NCBI RefSeq assembly: GCF_024661895.1
Contig: NZ_CP102453.1
Span: 2,976,001 to 3,040,000, forward strand
Origin: Fundicoccus culcitae
Lineage (GTDB): Bacteria; Bacillota; Bacilli; Lactobacillales; Aerococcaceae
DNA: 64,000 nucleotides
Direction of reading: 5' to 3'
Shown here: positions 16,994 to 25,822 of the stretch, piece by piece
Position numbering within the stretch: the stretch's first letter is position 1
How the letters are laid out: the number at the start of each line of letters is the position of its first letter
Program-made: the position numbers and the translations under genes
The notes under the pieces: model-generated
Seen by the model: only the letters and a program-made list of their open reading frames with translations
The model's database searches: none
What the model was told of the DNA's origin: nothing

Positions 16994-19888
16994 ATGACAT
17001 TTAAGTTAATTGATACACACCAATTTAAAGATATTCAATCAAATGGCGAAATTTATGAACATATAGAAACTGGCGCAAAGGTTTTATTTATTGAAAATGA
17101 TGATCCTAATAAAGCCTTTAACATCTCTTTTAAAACACCACCATACAGCGATAACGGCATTGCTCATATTATTGAGCACTCCGTTTTAAATGGTTCAAAT
17201 AAATATCCCACCAAAGAACCTTTTGTTGAACTCATCAAAGGCTCTTTAAATACATTCACTAATGCAATGACCTACCCCGATCAAACCATGTATCCGGTAG
17301 CGTCAACCAACCATTCAGACTTCCAGAATTTGGTTAGCGTTTATCTTGATGCCGTTTTTCAACCAAAACTCTTAGAAAATCCTCAAATTTTAGCACAAGA
17401 AGGCTGGCATTATCATTTAGAAGATAAAGATGACGATCTGATTTATAAAGGCGTCGTTTACAATGAAATGAAAGGTGCGATGGGATCTCCGGAACGAGCG
17501 GTGTATAATCATATGAAGCAACAACTTTACCGCGACACCTTTTATCAATATGAATCCGGTGGGCTACCTGCTGCGATACCTTCTCTAACTCAAGAAGAAT
17601 TTGTTGCTTTTCATAATAAATATTACCATCCCAGCAATTCATTAACCGTATTTTATGGTGATTTTAACCAAGACCTTGCTTTTAATGCACTAGCCGAATA
17701 TTTTGATGGTAAAACAAAACCCGAAGAAACCATTGATTTAAAAATAGACGTTTCTAAGCCAGAAGTGACGGACATAAAAGACACTTATTCAATTACCGAA
17801 GGTGATGATCCAACAGGTAAAGATTATTTAGCCCTTGCTTGGCATGTTTCCACGGTTGAAGAAGACTTAGATAACTTTGGCTTAGAAGTCTTATCAGAAA
17901 TTTTACTTGGAAATAATCAAGCGCCTTTGAAAAAGGCTTTGTTAGAAGCAGAGATTGGTGAAGCTATTTCTGGTGGTTTCACTGAAATAGGCTATCCTAA
18001 TGCTTTTACTATCAATGCTAAAAATGCTTCGGTTGAGCGCTTAGAGGACTTTAAAACAGTGGTTCATTCTACCTTGTTGGATTTAGTCAAAAATGGAATT
18101 CCTAAAGAATTAATTGAAGCGTCACTCAATTCAGTCGCCTTTGATTTACGCGAAAGCACGATTACTGAAAGTGAACCTAGAGGTGTTATTAATTCCATCA
18201 AAGCATTTTCAACCTGGCCTTATGGCGAATCGCCTTATTTACTGATTGACTTTTCGGAACGTATTGAAAAAGTGCGGGAATTGGCTAAAAATGATTATTT
18301 CGAAAAACTGATTGAAAATAAATTATTAAATAATGATTATCGTATCAGTATCGCCTTAACAGCGGACCCTGGAAAAAATGATCGCCTAGAAAGTCAATTG
18401 AATGAAGAATTGCAACAATATAAAAACACTTTAACAACTGAAGAAGTAAACCAATTAGTTGAGGAAACACAATCCTTAATTCAACGGCAAGAAACGTCGG
18501 ACACAGCCGAGGCTTTAGCGACGATTCCTACGTTAACCCGCGAAGATTTATCCGCCGAAGTGCATCAAAATCCAATTAAGACAATTGACCAAGAGGGTGG
18601 AATGACTTTTTATCATGCTGATGAATTTACGTCTGGCATTGATTATTTAAGTTATTACCTTGATTTATCAGATATTCCAGCTGAATCCTACCCTGTCTTA
18701 TCCATTTTGAGTCGTTTGATCGGCCATTTAGATACAAAAAATTATACCGCTTCAGAATTACAAACTCAAATTGATACACATACGGGTGGAATTATAGGTT
18801 CTGTATCCATCTTTGAAGCAACCGATGGTCAAGTTAAACCGTACTTTGTATTAAAAGGCAAAGCCTTAGAAGGGTCGTTAGAAAAACTAACCGATTTAAT
18901 GGCTGAAATTCTATTGAATACACAATTCACCGATGTGAATGAAATACTCAAATTGATTCAAAGTTATCTAGCAGGTTTTGAACGTCGGATTGAGCGCTCA
19001 TCACACGCTTTGGCTGCTAGCCGTGCCTTAAGTCAAGTTTCGGCTTCCACCAAATTACAAGAATATGCTAGCGGCATTGACTTCTTTAATTATCTGAAAC
19101 AAGCACGACGCTGGATAAAAGACAATCAAGCAGAGATATTTATTGGGGGGTTGACCGAGAACTTTGCGCGGTTAGCGAATGCGACACGGTTCAATGTGTT
19201 GTTCGTTGGATCTAAAGAGCGTTTTGAATTGATTAAGCATAACGTGCAAAATTCACTTAAAGACTTGAAACAAGCGCCTATTACGGAAAAAGTGACGTAT
19301 GAGCCTGGTGTTCGACAAAAAGAAGCGTTTGTGACAGCCCAAGATGTGAATTATGTTGGTTTAGCGGCTAAAACGGAGCAACGGATACCATATAATGGGT
19401 CAACCAATGTGACGACGACCTTATTGCGGTATGATTATTTATGGAATACCATTCGGGTGATGGGTGGCGCTTATGGCGCTATGCATAGTCTAAGTCGAAC
19501 GGGTAATTTTGTTTTGAGTTCCTACCGTGATCCTAATGTCGGTAAAACAATTGATGCCTACTTTAAAATTCCTAACTTTTTGGAGCAGACGGATTTAACG
19601 GAAACCGAGTTAACCAAAATTGTGATTGGAACAATTAACGAACTTGATCAACCGCTCTCTGCTTATGATAAAGGGTATATTGCTTTTGTTAGAGAAATAA
19701 CGGGGACGACCATTGCGGAATTTAAACAATTAAAAGAAGAAGTAATTGCAACAACCATGGAAGAAATTAATCAAAAGGCAGCTGCCTATGCGGCAGTTCT
19801 CGACAATAGCACGCTGGCTGTCATTGGGAATAAGGCGCAAATTGATGCCGAAGCCAATCGCTTTGATGTTATTTATGAACTTTATTAA
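16994..19888 (+). CDS. M16C-family zinc metallopeptidase (PreP/falcilysin-like)
   Basis: This 964-residue protein belongs to the insulinase-like M16C peptidases, clamshell enzymes that degrade unstructured peptides. The inverted zinc motif HIIEH is at residues 58-62, and the third ligand is probably Glu158 in VVYNEMKGAMGS. KEPFVELIKGSLNTFTNAMTYPDQTMYP, typical of M16C, follows the zinc site. The C-terminal half carries the degenerate second pair of domains with GAYGAMHSLSRTGNFVLSSYRDPNV. No signal peptide is seen, so it is predicted to be cytoplasmic. The ATG follows TAGGAGG. It is a single-gene unit closed by a large terminator. Confidence 0.92.
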   Translation: MTFKLIDTHQFKDIQSNGEIYEHIETGAKVLFIENDDPNKAFNISFKTPPYSDNGIAHIIEHSVLNGSNKYPTKEPFVELIKGSLNTFTNAMTYPDQTMYPVASTNHSDFQNLVSVYLDAVFQPKLLENPQILAQEGWHYHLEDKDDDLIYKGVVYNEMKGAMGSPERAVYNHMKQQLYRDTFYQYESGGLPAAIPSLTQEEFVAFHNKYYHPSNSLTVFYGDFNQDLAFNALAEYFDGKTKPEETIDLKIDVSKPEVTDIKDTYSITEGDDPTGKDYLALAWHVSTVEEDLDNFGLEVLSEILLGNNQAPLKKALLEAEIGEAISGGFTEIGYPNAFTINAKNASVERLEDFKTVVHSTLLDLVKNGIPKELIEASLNSVAFDLRESTITESEPRGVINSIKAFSTWPYGESPYLLIDFSERIEKVRELAKNDYFEKLIENKLLNNDYRISIALTADPGKNDRLESQLNEELQQYKNTLTTEEVNQLVEETQSLIQRQETSDTAEALATIPTLTREDLSAEVHQNPIKTIDQEGGMTFYHADEFTSGIDYLSYYLDLSDIPAESYPVLSILSRLIGHLDTKNYTASELQTQIDTHTGGIIGSVSIFEATDGQVKPYFVLKGKALEGSLEKLTDLMAEILLNTQFTDVNEILKLIQSYLAGFERRIERSSHALAASRALSQVSASTKLQEYASGIDFFNYLKQARRWIKDNQAEIFIGGLTENFARLANATRFNVLFVGSKERFELIKHNVQNSLKDLKQAPITEKVTYEPGVRQKEAFVTAQDVNYVGLAAKTEQRIPYNGSTNVTTTLLRYDYLWNTIRVMGGAYGAMHSLSRTGNFVLSSYRDPNVGKTIDAYFKIPNFLEQTDLTETELTKIVIGTINELDQPLSAYDKGYIAFVREITGTTIAEFKQLKEEVIATTMEEINQKAAAYAAVLDNSTLAVIGNKAQIDAEANRFDVIYELY

Positions 19889-19940
19889 TAAATATCTGCG
19901 TGGATAGTTGACTGAACAGCCGTCAACACGATGTGCATTT

Positions 19941-19998
19941 AGCCCTCTATAAAGTGGACAGAGTCATGTAGCTCTGCTCCCTTTATAGGGGCTGTTTT
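19941..19998 (+). terminator. Terminator of the M16C peptidase gene
   Basis: A long two-part stem (AGCCC..TATAAAG with CTTTATA.GGGCT, inner CAGAG/CTCTG) is followed by TTTTTATT. Confidence 0.87.
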
Positions 19999-20112
19999 TA
20001 TTCGAAAGAATAAGGAAGAAACATTAGAATTTGGTTAATTATTTCTCATAAAGATTTGAAATTTCGCGATATTTTTTTCAATAAAGATTGAACTTCACAA
20101 AGAAAAGGCAAA

Positions 20113-20140
20113 TTTACATAAACTTTACAATAAATTTACG
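20113..20140 (+). promoter_or_regulatory. Three tandem PhoP-box-like repeats
   Basis: TTTACA (20113), TTTACA (20124) and TTTACG (20135) are spaced exactly 11 bp apart, start to start. This matches the TT(A/T/C)ACA direct repeats recognised by PhoP of Bacillus-type phosphate regulons. They precede an operon for an importer plus organophosphate hydrolases. A possible -10 box, TATTAT, lies at 20162-20167. Confidence 0.65.
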
Positions 20141-20147
20141 TTATATT

Positions 20148-20160
20148 AAAAAAAAAAAAA
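20148..20160 (+). repeat. Poly(A) tract of 13
   Basis: Thirteen consecutive A residues lie between the PhoP-like boxes and the putative -10 TATTAT. Such a tract is prone to slippage, and its length would alter promoter spacing. Confidence 0.85.
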
Positions 20161-20207
20161 GTATTATTAAATTAGATTCACTATTATTTTTTCTAGGAGG
20201 AAAAAGA

Positions 20208-21275
20208 ATGTTTTCTAAGCGTAAAAGAAGTTTTAGTAAAGTAGGTTCTATGGCACTAGCGGCACTTATTGCAGTGAATGGTTTAGGTTTGGCAGCTACA
20301 TCAGTTAGTGCTCAAGAAGCTAAGAATCTAGTCGTTTACTCTAATTCAGTTTCAAATGGTCGAGATGAATGGTTGGCGGCTAAGGCTAGTGAAGCTGGCT
20401 ATGAATTAGAATTTGTTTCAGCAGGTGGGGATGAGATTTATAATCGTGTTTTGGCTGAGAAATCTGCACCTCAAGCAGACGTTGTATTTGGTTTAGATGA
20501 AAGTTTCTTTATCCGCATGAGTGAAGATGAATTATTATCTGCTTATGAACCTATTTGGGCAGCTGAATTACCAGAAAACACAGTTACAAGTGAAAACGGT
20601 GATTTTTATCCACTTGTCGAGCAACATGTATTCTTTATGTATAATGCTGATTTTGTTGATCCAGCACCAGAAACCATTCAACAATTAGCAACCGATTACC
20701 CACAATTATATCGTGCACCATTTTCACTTGGGGGAAACACTAATCAAAAAGCTTTATTATCATTATTACTCCAATACAGAGATGATGCGGGTGAATTAGG
20801 TATTTCTGAAGAGGGTTGGGCACAAGTAGAAGCTTTTATCACTAATTCTTACGAATTAAGTGAAGGTGAAGATAACTTAACATTATTTGCCGATGGAACT
20901 AAGCCCATTGATTACTGGTATTCATCTGGTATTGCAGAAGCAGAAGAAACGTATGGTTTCACAGCGACACCATTACTTCCTGAAACAGGCATTATGACAT
21001 TTAGAGAACAAGTTGCCATCGTTAATCAAGGTGCCGATGCTGATACGAGTGTTGCACAAGAGTTTGTTGATTGGTTCGGTTCTGCTGAAGTTCAAGGCGA
21101 ATGGGCAACAGAATTTGGTACAGTTCCTGTACTTGAAGCTGCACAAGGTTCATTGAATCCACGTACACAAGAATTAGTTTCTCAATTTGTGCCAATGGAT
21201 GTAGATTGGTCATTTGTTAATGAATATTTATCTGAATGGATTGAAAAAATCGAATTAGAGATTATTCCTTTTTAG
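20208..21275 (+). CDS. ABC solute-binding protein, Fe3+/phosphonate-type family
   Basis: The 355-residue binding protein belongs to the group that includes iron(III), thiamine and 2-aminoethylphosphonate binding proteins. It has a basic N-terminus (FSKRKRSFSK), a hydrophobic core and a signal peptidase I-like end SVSAQE, with no lipobox cysteine. The mature part starts KNLVVYSNSVSNGRDEW, the typical first strand, and contains ADVVFGLDESFF. ATG 20208 follows CTAGGAGG; the frame is open upstream but has no ribosome site. Its operon partners (GDPD, IMPase-like and metallophosphoesterase) and the PhoP-like boxes point to a phosphorus compound rather than iron as ligand (inference). Confidence 0.88.
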   Translation: MFSKRKRSFSKVGSMALAALIAVNGLGLAATSVSAQEAKNLVVYSNSVSNGRDEWLAAKASEAGYELEFVSAGGDEIYNRVLAEKSAPQADVVFGLDESFFIRMSEDELLSAYEPIWAAELPENTVTSENGDFYPLVEQHVFFMYNADFVDPAPETIQQLATDYPQLYRAPFSLGGNTNQKALLSLLLQYRDDAGELGISEEGWAQVEAFITNSYELSEGEDNLTLFADGTKPIDYWYSSGIAEAEETYGFTATPLLPETGIMTFREQVAIVNQGADADTSVAQEFVDWFGSAEVQGEWATEFGTVPVLEAAQGSLNPRTQELVSQFVPMDVDWSFVNEYLSEWIEKIELEIIPF

Positions 21276-21292
21276 TAAGTCGTTAAAAATAA

Positions 21293-21323
21293 AAAAAAAA
21301 GAGGAGGTGCTCCTCTTTTTTTT
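21293..21323 (+). terminator. Intra-operon terminator/attenuator
   Basis: AAAAGAGGAG-GTG-CTCCTCTTTT with a flanking A tract and a T run lies between the binding-protein gene and the ATPase gene. Partial termination here would give excess binding protein over membrane components. Confidence 0.85.
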
Positions 21324-21366
21324 TACAAGTGTTTAAATGAGAATCTAATAAGAAGGGTGACATCCA

Positions 21367-22386
21367 ATGATAGAAATCAATGATTTACAAATCAAATATG
21401 ATGATTTTATTGCTGTTGATGATGTTAATATTCATGTGAAAGAAGGTGAATTCTTCACTTTACTTGGACCATCAGGAAGTGGGAAAACAACCACCTTACG
21501 CGCTATCGCTGGTTTTAATAAACCAAGCCGTGGGAATATTATTGTTGCCAACGAAGATATTACTAATAAACCCGTTGAAAAAAGAGATATTGGTATGGTC
21601 TTTCAATCGTATGCATTATTTCCAACCATGACTGTGTACGACAACATTGCCTATGGATTGAAAATTGAAAAAATGAACAAAAAAGATATTGATATTAGAG
21701 TGCGCGAATTAGCCGAAATGGTTGAAATCACGAATGAACTTGACAAGAATGTTTCTGAACTTTCTGGGGGACAACAACAGCGGGTTGCGATTTCACGTGC
21801 TTTAGCGAAAAAACCTAAAATTATTTTATTTGACGAACCTTTATCAAACTTAGATGCACGCCTTAGAAAACAATTAAGAGCAGAATTAAAAGATATCCAA
21901 GAAAAAACTAAAATGACAGCCGTCTATGTTACCCATGATCAAGAAGAAGCCTTAGAGCTATCTGATCATATTGCTGTTTTCGGGACAGGCCGTATTGAAC
22001 AAATTGGAACTCCACAAGAAGTTTATGATCGTTCAGCTACCGAGTTTGTGTGTAATTTCATTGGTAATGCTAACAAACTAAGCAAAGAATTTGTCCGTGA
22101 AGTCATTAGTTTATCCAATACCAACCGCTTAATTACCAATGGGAGTCATTACATTCGGGAAGAAAAAGTGGCATTTAACAAACCCACTGATAGTAAAGAA
22201 TATATTTCTCTCATGGGACGGATTGGTCGTATCCAATATACAGGTGCTACCACAACGTATACAGTTAATATACTTGGAACGGAACTAAAAGTACTCGAAA
22301 AAAATACAAATCCCGGTCAAATCAATGAATTTCAGGAAATAGAAATTTTCTTAAAACCTGATGACATTTTGCAGTATGAAGTATAG
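21367..22386 (+). CDS. ABC transporter ATPase, PotA/FbpC type
   Basis: The 339-residue ATPase has Walker A GPSGSGKTT, Q-loop FQSYALFPTM, signature LSGGQQQRVA and Walker B IILFDEPLSNLDA, then a C-terminal TOBE-like regulatory region of about 100 residues. It energises the fused permease encoded next. The ATG follows AAGGGTG. It overlaps the next ORF region closely, and the following permease starts 10 bp downstream. It belongs to the probable Pho-controlled operon from 20208 to 26878. Confidence 0.93.
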   Translation: MIEINDLQIKYDDFIAVDDVNIHVKEGEFFTLLGPSGSGKTTTLRAIAGFNKPSRGNIIVANEDITNKPVEKRDIGMVFQSYALFPTMTVYDNIAYGLKIEKMNKKDIDIRVRELAEMVEITNELDKNVSELSGGQQQRVAISRALAKKPKIILFDEPLSNLDARLRKQLRAELKDIQEKTKMTAVYVTHDQEEALELSDHIAVFGTGRIEQIGTPQEVYDRSATEFVCNFIGNANKLSKEFVREVISLSNTNRLITNGSHYIREEKVAFNKPTDSKEYISLMGRIGRIQYTGATTTYTVNILGTELKVLEKNTNPGQINEFQEIEIFLKPDDILQYEV

Positions 22387-22396
22387 GAGGGATAGT

Positions 22397-24133
22397 ATGT
22401 CGAAAGTCATTAAAAAATCTAATCAAAAAGAGTTTCTGTATTATTTACCATCCTATTTGTTCATAATATTTATTATTTGGTTTTTAATCACTTTTTTTAT
22501 TTATCCCAATATTAATTTAATCGCCGAAACTTTTTTCCCAGATGGCACCCTTGATTTTAGTGCTATTCAGCAAATTTTGCGGTCTGATCGAGCAATTAAC
22601 GCTATTAAAAATTCTTTTATTCTAGCTATCACCATGACAGTTACTTCAAATATTATTGGTATTTTCCAAGTGCTAGTAACGGAGTATTTTGATATTAAAG
22701 GCTCAAGACTATTACGGGTGGGTTATATGAATACCCTCATCTTTGGTGGGGTTATACTAGTTAACGGTTATGTACTGGTTTATGGTGATGAAGGAACCTT
22801 GACAACACTATTAAAAAACTTTTTACCGTTTTTAGATAACTATTCATTTAGTGGTTTTTGGGCGGTATTGTTCATTCAAACCTTTGCAACAACATCAGGT
22901 CATATGATTTATTTACGTAATGCGGTGAACGGCTTAGATAACGGTGTGATTGAAGCATCGCAAAATTTAGGTGGATCTAACTGGGAGACTTTACGAAATG
23001 TTGTGCTTCCAATGTTAAAACCAACCTTATTGACGCTGATTGTGAATACATTTGCAGCTGGTTTAGGCGCCTTTGCGGCACCGTTAATCGTCGGTGGAAG
23101 AGATTTTCAAACGATTTCACCCCTTATTTTAACATTTGCTAATCGCCCCGCCTCACGAGACTTAGCCGCCGTTATGTCAATTTTTTTAGGTTTCTTCCAA
23201 ATCATTATGTTAGTTGTGATAACCTACTATGAACGCAAAGGACATTACTTAAGTATTGCCAAAACAAAAACAAAAATTAAGAAACAAACAATTTCTAATA
23301 AATTATTGAATATTTTGACACACGTTTTTGCCTATATTCTTTTGATCATCAATGTTTTGCCATTCATTTCGGTTATCTTATTCTCATTTATGGATACAGC
23401 AGCTATTGGGAGTGGTCAATTAAGTTTTGATTCTTTTACTTTGGAACACTATTCGTCAGTTATCTTAAATCCAACCAATTATGGACCTTTATTAAGAAGT
23501 GTGATTTATTCAGCCATTGCATCACTCGTTTCAGTTATTTATATGGTCATGGTAGCCAGATTAGTCATACGGTCAAAAAATAAATGGATTAAGAATCTTG
23601 AGTTTGGTTTTTATATCCCCATTTTATTACCAACATTGTTAATGATTTTAGGTTTAATTATGTCGTATAGTTCGCCAAACCCTTTAATGTTTAACCAAGT
23701 CATTGTTGGAAGCAGCTGGGCCATTCCATTAGTGTATCTATTAACCTTGCTACCATCAACTTTAAGATATATAAAAGCCGCACTATATTCATTTGACTCT
23801 AATTTAGAAGAAGCATCACAAAATCTGGGAGCTTCAAGAATTAGAACCTTTTTACAAATTATTATTCCTGGTATCCTGCCAACATTACTGGCGTTATTTG
23901 CCTTGAACTTTAATTCAAACTTATCTGAGTATGATATTTCAGCGTTTCTTTACCAGCCAGGTGCACCTACTTTAGGGGTTGTTATTAGAAATAATGCCGA
24001 TCCTCAAGCAACAATCGATGCGCGGGCAATTAACTTAGTTTACTCTGTGATTATAATGGTAATTAACGCTATCACCTTATACTATGTGTATGGTCGCGGT
24101 TCAGATGGTTTACAAAGAAAAAAAGCAAAATAA
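22397..24133 (+). CDS. Fused ABC transporter permease (two BPD domains), FbpB/PhnV-like
   Basis: The 578-residue protein contains two full permease domains in one chain, each with its own EAA loop: EASQNLGGSNWETLRNVVLP near residue 186 and EEASQNLGASRIRTFLQIII near residue 472. About twelve hydrophobic segments are visible. This double-permease layout is typical of iron(III), thiamine and aminoethylphosphonate importers. ATG 22397 follows ATAGGAGGG. It works with the ATPase and binding protein immediately upstream. Confidence 0.92.
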   Translation: MSKVIKKSNQKEFLYYLPSYLFIIFIIWFLITFFIYPNINLIAETFFPDGTLDFSAIQQILRSDRAINAIKNSFILAITMTVTSNIIGIFQVLVTEYFDIKGSRLLRVGYMNTLIFGGVILVNGYVLVYGDEGTLTTLLKNFLPFLDNYSFSGFWAVLFIQTFATTSGHMIYLRNAVNGLDNGVIEASQNLGGSNWETLRNVVLPMLKPTLLTLIVNTFAAGLGAFAAPLIVGGRDFQTISPLILTFANRPASRDLAAVMSIFLGFFQIIMLVVITYYERKGHYLSIAKTKTKIKKQTISNKLLNILTHVFAYILLIINVLPFISVILFSFMDTAAIGSGQLSFDSFTLEHYSSVILNPTNYGPLLRSVIYSAIASLVSVIYMVMVARLVIRSKNKWIKNLEFGFYIPILLPTLLMILGLIMSYSSPNPLMFNQVIVGSSWAIPLVYLLTLLPSTLRYIKAALYSFDSNLEEASQNLGASRIRTFLQIIIPGILPTLLALFALNFNSNLSEYDISAFLYQPGAPTLGVVIRNNADPQATIDARAINLVYSVIIMVINAITLYYVYGRGSDGLQRKKAK

Positions 24134-24162
24134 ATAACTATTCGTAGATTCGAGGTGCTTTT

Positions 24163-25026
24163 ATGCTTAAAGGAAACAGATTTTCACAAATACTCAAGGA
24201 AAAAGAATTCATTATTATCGGCCATCGCGGATTTTGGGCAGGAAATGTCATTCAAAATACACGACAATCGATCCAATTAGCGCATCGTGCTGGTGCCGAT
24301 ATTGCTGAAATCGATGTATGCAAAACCAAAGATGATGAATATTATCTTTTCCATAACACCTATGAACACCAGCTGTTAAGAAAAGAGAAAGATTTTACTG
24401 AATATACTTCAGTAGAAATTGATCAATTTGATACCTATAACACGGTAGGCGGGGTGTCGGGTTATCATATTGAAAGATTGGATGCTTTCTTAGATTGGTT
24501 ACCCGAAGATTATTTAATAAATGTCGATCGAGCTTGGAATTATTATGGTGATAACAAGTTCTTTGACATCATTCATGCGTCCGGAAAAGTGGCACAACTA
24601 TTTATTAAAGCGCGTTTTGGCCAAATTGAAAATATTAAAAAACTGAATATGATGGATACTAATATTGCCTTTGTTCCGATTATTGAGTCGCAGGAAGAAT
24701 ATTATCAAATTGTTAACGACTGTCCCAACCTGAACATTATTGGGGTAGAGCTGGTTATTAAAGAAAAGAACAATAACCTCTTGGAAGCCCATTGGTTGTC
24801 AAACTTATCCAAAGAAGGTTTGTTGGTAGTTGCTAACGCAGAACATTTAGGTGTTGAGAATCCATTACATTATGGTTTAACAGATGATACATCTTTATTT
24901 GAAGGAGAAGATATAGCTTGGGGACAAATGTTAGAGGACGGTGCTAACGCGATTATTACGCACTGGCCAATCTTCTTAAATCAATATAGAGATGAACGCT
25001 TGTTGAAGAAAGAAGATGGATTATGA
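24163..25026 (+). CDS. Glycerophosphodiester phosphodiesterase-family protein
   Basis: The 287-residue protein begins IIIGHRGFWAGNVIQNT with His21-Arg22, followed by GADIAEIDVCKTKDDEYYLFHN, which supplies the E-x-D and H residues of the GDPD active site. There is no signal peptide, so it should hydrolyse imported glycerophosphodiesters to sn-glycerol-3-phosphate and an alcohol in the cytoplasm. It follows the permease by 29 bp and overlaps the next gene by 4 bp (ATGA). The position inside a transporter operon supports a catabolic role on the imported solute. Confidence 0.87.
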   Translation: MLKGNRFSQILKEKEFIIIGHRGFWAGNVIQNTRQSIQLAHRAGADIAEIDVCKTKDDEYYLFHNTYEHQLLRKEKDFTEYTSVEIDQFDTYNTVGGVSGYHIERLDAFLDWLPEDYLINVDRAWNYYGDNKFFDIIHASGKVAQLFIKARFGQIENIKKLNMMDTNIAFVPIIESQEEYYQIVNDCPNLNIIGVELVIKEKNNNLLEAHWLSNLSKEGLLVVANAEHLGVENPLHYGLTDDTSLFEGEDIAWGQMLEDGANAIITHWPIFLNQYRDERLLKKEDGL

Positions 25027-25799
25027 CATTAAAGGATAAACACTTCTTTGCATTAGCGATTATCAGTCAAGCCTACGACATCATCAAAGCTTCAACTAAA
25101 GTAGCGGTGGAAACCAAAGCACACAGTCGCGACCTTGTTACAGTTGTCGATAAAACCGTTCAAGAACATATTAATCAAGCCATTCAAACACAATATCCAG
25201 ACGATCAAATCATTGGGGAAGAGAACTGGACAGGTAAAGTCGATAGGTTAACAGATCATGTGTGGGTTATTGACCCCATTGATGGGACGACAAATTTCGT
25301 TAAACAACAAACAGATTACGGGATTATGCTAGCATATTTTGAAAATGGCAAATCAGCCTTATCCTATGTCTATCTAGTTGATAGTGGACATTTGTATTAT
25401 GCTATCAAAGGTTATGGTGTCTATTGCAATCATCATAAACTAGCTAAGCCTAAAGATCTTACATTAAAAGAGTCTTTAATAGCCATTGGTATTAGAGAGA
25501 ACTTCAATACATCTCTATTAGAGACAATTGTTAATAAAGCATTTGATATACGTTATTATGGTTCTTCCGCTGTAGATGGCACAAGAACAATAACAGGCAA
25601 TCTCGGGGCTTTTATCAATCCGGCTGGTGGTCCTTGGGACTTTGCGCCATTTATTTTATTTGCGGAAGAACTGGGTTTAACGATGTCCAATTTTGCAGGT
25701 GAGCCTCTAAAAATAACGGATTATAGTGATTTTATTATTGCTAGTGCTAGTGTATATCAAGAATTGAAAGAAGAATTACAAGCATACACCATAGAATAA
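25023..25799 (+). CDS. Inositol-monophosphatase-family phosphatase
   Basis: The 258-residue protein carries the family motifs GEENW (metal-binding Glu), WVIDPIDGTTNF near residue 80 and the C-terminal GGPWDFAPFILFAEELG. Family members dephosphorylate inositol-1-phosphate, related sugar phosphates or 3'-phosphoadenosine 5'-phosphate. It is translationally coupled to the GDPD gene by an ATGA overlap. A GDPD beside an IMPase would suit glycerophosphoinositol, but the substrate is inferred from context only. Confidence 0.88.
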   Translation: MTLKDKHFFALAIISQAYDIIKASTKVAVETKAHSRDLVTVVDKTVQEHINQAIQTQYPDDQIIGEENWTGKVDRLTDHVWVIDPIDGTTNFVKQQTDYGIMLAYFENGKSALSYVYLVDSGHLYYAIKGYGVYCNHHKLAKPKDLTLKESLIAIGIRENFNTSLLETIVNKAFDIRYYGSSAVDGTRTITGNLGAFINPAGGPWDFAPFILFAEELGLTMSNFAGEPLKITDYSDFIIASASVYQELKEELQAYTIE

Positions 25800-25822
25800 T
25801 AAAAGTTAAAAGGAGAGTTTTT

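Noticed and set aside
16994-19888. Two separate peptidase genes (possible fusion)
   Set aside because: A 964-residue single chain with an active N-half and a degenerate C-half is the normal M16C layout.
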